Assembly (NCBI RefSeq): GCF_016107575.1
Contig: NZ_JABAST010000032.1
Coordinates: forward strand, 1-35,033
Reading direction: 5' to 3'
Source of the DNA: Psychrobacter faecalis
GTDB taxonomy: Bacteria; Pseudomonadota; Gammaproteobacteria; Pseudomonadales; Moraxellaceae
DNA length: 35,033 nt
Each line of letters begins with the position of its first letter. Positions within the stretch are counted from its first letter, which is position 1. Under the pieces are notes generated by a model. That model was not told the DNA's origin. It saw nothing but the letters and a program-made list of their open reading frames with translations, and did not search any database. Positions 34,668 through 35,033 of this stretch are shown here, piece after piece. A program made the position numbers and the translations under genes.

Positions 34668-35033
34668 GGGCGTGTCCCTAATTGGCAAAAAAGTATATAT
34701 CTTCTAAAATAAAGCATACACTTTATAAAATAAGAGGTATATAAGAAAGATGGCCAGACAAGCATTGACCGATAATCTCTGGGAACAGCTACAAGTGACT
34801 ATGGCACAACATGGTTGCTACCGAAAAGATAAGAATCGTGACGTGATGGAAGCCATTCTTTGGAAACTACGTACAGGTGCGCCTTGGCGTGACATACCTG
34901 AAGAATTATGCCCATGGAAAACCGCTTACAACCGTTTCAATCGATGGTCAAAAACGGGTTTGTGGGAGAAATTTTTTTTAGCCTACGAAAAGAAGTTGAT
35001 ACGGAATGGGTATTCATCGACGGAAGTTATATA
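34668..35033 (+). mobile_element. Left part of an IS5-family insertion sequence (IS427-like), cut by window edge
   Basis: Likely left end GGGCGTGTCCCTAATTGG at 34668, which has the general look of IS5-family ends (GGG then GTGTC-like), followed by a non-coding AT-rich segment and the transposase at 34750. The right end and target duplication are outside the window. A possible CTA target sits at 34665-34667. The end position is inferred. Confidence 0.65.
34750..35033 (+). CDS. IS5-family transposase, N-terminal part with -1 frameshift
   Basis: From ATG 34750 the frame encodes MARQALTDNLWEQLQ and the family motif TGAPWRDIPEELCPWKTAYN, then KTGLWEKFF. After eight T (34972-34979) the zero frame gives LAYEKKLIRNGYSSTEV, unlike the family. 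The -1 frame instead gives SLRKEVDTEWVFIDGSYI, which holds the first Asp of the DDE site. A -1 slip on the T8 tract would therefore join the two, as in other two-frame IS5/IS427 elements. It may equally be an inactivating change. The gene runs out of the window. Confidence 0.8.
   Translation, partial: MARQALTDNLWEQLQVTMAQHGCYRKDKNRDVMEAILWKLRTGAPWRDIPEELCPWKTAYNRFNRWSKTGLWEKFFLAYEKKLIRNGYSSTEVI

Overview
The window looks like chromosomal DNA of a gammaproteobacterium of the Moraxellaceae, most likely Psychrobacter. This is inferred from recognised protein families, moderate GC with an AT-rich capsule edge, and gene content such as a Tmm-type trimethylamine monooxygenase; no database search was possible. 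No rRNA, tRNA or CRISPR array was seen.

Layout. (1) 1-10515, minus strand: one end of a Wzx/Wzy-type capsule locus. In transcription order it holds wza, wzb, wzc, a WbpM/FlaA1-type dehydratase, a WbpO/TviB dehydrogenase, a WbpP/TviC epimerase, the wzx flippase and a hexapeptide acyltransferase broken by an in-frame stop. The sugar genes predict UDP-GalNAcA and a 4-keto-6-deoxy-HexNAc-derived sugar. Wzy and glycosyltransferases must lie beyond the left edge. (2) 10537-15160: rluB, three related small helical proteins of unknown function (one with an EF-hand loop), and an ArgO/LysE exporter. (3) 15185-17544: trimethylamine monooxygenase and a MarC-family protein. (4) 17825-23285: NAD de novo synthesis, with nadC, the Nudix-related repressor nrtR and nadA-nadB. 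Three related palindromic operators lie before nadC, nrtR and nadA. (5) 23365-29056: a lipid-enzyme module resembling E. coli ynbABC. It has a CdsA/YnbB-like cytidylyltransferase on the plus strand, facing a minus-strand operon of a fused YnbA-YnbC protein, a patatin-like protein lacking its catalytic dyad, and a short-chain dehydrogenase. (6) 29280-34310: LysO exporter, two tandem TSP3/OmpA-like lipoproteins, and two ubiquinone-pathway FAD monooxygenases including UbiH. (7) 34668-end: the left part of an IS5-family element whose transposase continues in the -1 frame after a T8 tract.

The most interesting parts are the YnbABC-like module with its three-domain fusion and its associated degenerate patatin, the coherent NrtR operator set, and the three-paralog family at 11894-14293.
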